Positions 62,401 through 64,000 of a stretch of 64,000 bases of DNA are shown in pieces. Origin of the DNA: Colletes latitarsis (taxonomy: Eukaryota; Arthropoda; Insecta; Hymenoptera; Colletidae); NCBI RefSeq assembly GCF_051014445.1, contig NW_027488367.1, positions 24,847,501 through 24,911,500 on the forward strand. Direction: 5' to 3'. Every line of letters begins with the position of its first letter. Within the stretch, counting starts at the first letter, position 1. The translations under genes were made by a program, and so were the position numbers. Under the pieces are notes generated by a model. The model was not told where the DNA came from. It saw nothing but the letters and a program-made list of their open reading frames with translations, and did not search any database.

Positions 62401-64000
62401 GTTTCCATCAATATCTTAGAGGACAACGGAAGTTAGGTCTGGGATTGGTCTGGGATTTGCCCTCACCAGGCACATACTTTCGCGTTTTTCACATACTTGT
62501 TTTACGGATCCTGGGTTTTTACTGGTTTGGATCACGTAGCAATGTGGTACCACACTGAAACATTCAATTAAACCTGGTCTTGATAAATATTTTTGAGGAC
62601 AACGCATGTTAGGTTTGGGTTAGGTCTAGGATTTGCCCTCATCAGGCTCATACATTCGCATATTTCTCATACTTCATGGCTAGATCCTGGGCTGTTTCTG
62701 GATTGTGTCACGTAGTAATGTGGGACCACACTGAAACAAACAATTAAACCTGGTCTTGATAAATATTTTTGAGGATAACGCATGTTAGGTCTAGCTTAGG
62801 CCGGGGTTTTTCACTCATCAGACTCATACTTTCGCATTCTTCACATACTTGTTGAACGGATCCTGGGTTTTTACTGGTTTGGATCACGTAGTAATGTGGT
62901 ACCACGGTGAAACAGTCAATTAAAACTGGTTTCGATCAATATCTTAGAGGATAACGCATGTTAGGTCTGGGTTAGGTCTAGGATTTGCCCTCATCAGGCT
63001 CATACTTTCGCATATTTCTCATACTTCATGGCTGGATCCTGGGCTATTTCTGGATTGGATCACGTAGTAATGTGGTACCACACTGCAACTGTCAATTAAA
63101 CCTGGTTTTGATCAATATTTTAGAGAACAATTCATGTTAGGTCCAGGTTAGGTCTGGGGTTTGCTCTCATCAGGCTCATTCTTTCCCATATTTCTCATAC
63201 TTGATGGCTAGATCCTGGGCTCTTTCTGGATTGCATCACGTAGTAATGAAGTACAACACTGAAACAGTCAATTAAACCTGGTTTCCATCAATATCTTAGA
63301 GGACAACGCAAGTTAGGTCTGGGATTGGTCTGGGATTTGCCCTCATCAGGCTCATACTTTCGCGTTTTTCACATACTTGTTGAACAGATCCTGGGTCTTT
63401 TCCGGTTTGGGTCACGTAGTAGTGTGGCACCACACTGAAACAGTCGATTAAACCTGGTTTCGATCAATATTTTTGAGGATAACGCATGTTAGGTCTAGGT
63501 TAGGCCGGGGATTTTAGCTCAGCAGACTCATACTTTCGCATTCTTCACATACTTGTTGAACGGATCCTGGGTTTTTACACGCTTGGATCACGTAGTAATG
63601 TGGTACCACACTGAAACATTCAATTAAACCTGGTCTTGATAAATATTTTTTTATCAGTCCATCAAACCTGGTTTCGCTCAATATTTTAGAAGATAACGCA
63701 TGTTAGGTCTAGGTTAGGTTCGGGATTTGCCCTCATCAGGGTCATACTTTCGCAGTTTTAACATGCATGTTGACCTGATCGAGGGTTTTTTCTGCTTTGG
63801 ATCACGTAGTAAAGTGGTACCACAACTAAAACAGTCAATTAAACCTGGTTTCGATCACTATTTTAGAGGATAACGCAATTTAGGTTTGGGATAGGTCTGG
63901 GATTAGCCCTCATCAGACTCATACTTTCGCTCACTTCACATACTCGTTGAGAAGATCCTGGGTTTTTTTCTGGTTTGGATCACGTAGTAATGTGGTACCA
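59487..64000 (+). repeat. satellite continuing past the retroposon to the window end
   Basis: About 25 monomers of families A, B and C, with no obvious long period and slightly more scattered substitutions than the higher-order blocks. One monomer near 63650 contains a 38-bp out-of-register partial duplication. The array continues beyond 64000. No gene is seen. Confidence 0.85.

Larger units (their letters stand above)
9290..64000 (+). repeat. centromere-like satellite array, 176-bp monomer, about 300 copies
   Basis: Successive monomers start at 9290, 9466, 9643 and 9819, and the same landmarks (GATCCTGGG, ATCACGTAG, CACTGAAACAG, AATATTTTAGAGGATAACG, TTAGGTCT, CTCATCAG, CATACTTTCGC) recur about every 176 bp in one orientation to the window end. 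The only gap is the retroposon at 58931-59471. Monomer families differ mainly around the GGTACC palindrome and the CACATACTTGTTGAAC block. Size, head-to-tail order and nested higher-order repeats resemble centromeric satellites such as alpha-satellite, but location is not proven by sequence. I see no CENP-B box. No gene lies in this region. Confidence 0.97.

Noticed and set aside
10249..62607. Dozens of minus-strand ORFs of 63-106 codons with nearly the same protein, throughout the satellite
   Set aside because: They recur only because the monomer lacks stops in some frames. They cross monomer borders, their frame shifts with each 176-bp step, and they have no start context, domain or conserved ends.
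9290..64000. CENP-B box in the satellite
   Set aside because: GTTTCGATCAATATTTT keeps TTCG and the central A spacing but lacks the CGGG half, so it does not meet the core consensus.
9290..64000. CRISPR-like array
   Set aside because: The repeat has no spacer structure: units are 176 bp and similar along their whole length, in a eukaryotic context.
9290..64000. True telomeric repeat tract
   Set aside because: TTAGG occurs once or twice per 176-bp unit, never as a tandem run.

Overview
This is a eukaryotic, non-genic window, most likely insect. It looks like centromeric or pericentromeric heterochromatin. It holds one nearly complete BEL/Pao-type LTR retrotransposon (1-9289), then about 54.7 kb of tandem satellite DNA (9290-64000), broken once by a short GC-rich retroposon (58931-59471). 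I see no cellular protein-coding gene, tRNA, rRNA or CRISPR array. The organism call is inference. It rests on the BEL/Pao family (animal-specific), an Inr+DPE core promoter of the arthropod type in the LTR, and TTAGG pentamers in the satellite (the insect telomere unit, which would fit a non-dipteran such as a hymenopteran). None of this is decisive.

Retrotransposon (1-9289). The window opens inside the 5' LTR, and 951 bp of it are present. After it come a primer-binding site matching the 3' end of tRNA-Tyr (954-970), one uninterrupted Gag-Pol ORF (1076-6376, 1766 aa: Gag with zinc knuckles, protease, reverse transcriptase, RNase H, integrase), a 194-bp spacer with a perfect RFX-type X-box, a second ORF of 225 aa in the env position (6571-7248) that I do not recognise, a polypurine tract (7376-7386), and a complete 3' LTR of about 1.9 kb (7389-9289, TGTT...AACA). 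The LTRs differ at only 5 positions over 951 bp and all catalytic residues are present, so the copy is young and possibly active. GTAAGT at 1013 and an AG at 6564-6565, just before the ORF2 start, suggest a spliced env-type mRNA.

Satellite (9290-64000). The monomer is 176 bp (range 175-177), about 300 copies, all in one orientation. At least three diverged families (A, B, C) are interspersed in fixed order. They form several local higher-order repeats (HORs): a 19-monomer, 3344-bp HOR (about 17.75-30.6 kb, four copies), an 8-monomer, 1410-bp HOR (about 37.7-40.5 kb, two copies), a 26-monomer, 4579-bp HOR with an 18-monomer deletion variant (about 41.6-53.9 kb, three copies), a 4-monomer, 705-bp duplication (55.1-56.4 kb) and a 6-monomer, 1058-bp duplication (56.3-58.4 kb). 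Irregular mixed arrays lie between them. Most monomers carry a 12-16 bp palindrome centred on GGTACC and a GG-tract motif containing TTAGG.

Retroposon (58931-59471). It lies on the minus strand, with a run of 31 T on the plus strand (its poly-A tail), a 15-bp target-site duplication, and a GC-rich body that is almost entirely a chain of consecutive perfect or near-perfect inverted repeats.

The short minus-strand ORFs that recur through the satellite are a by-product of the repeat and are not annotated as genes. HOR boundaries are estimates from reading by eye, good to a few tens of bases.
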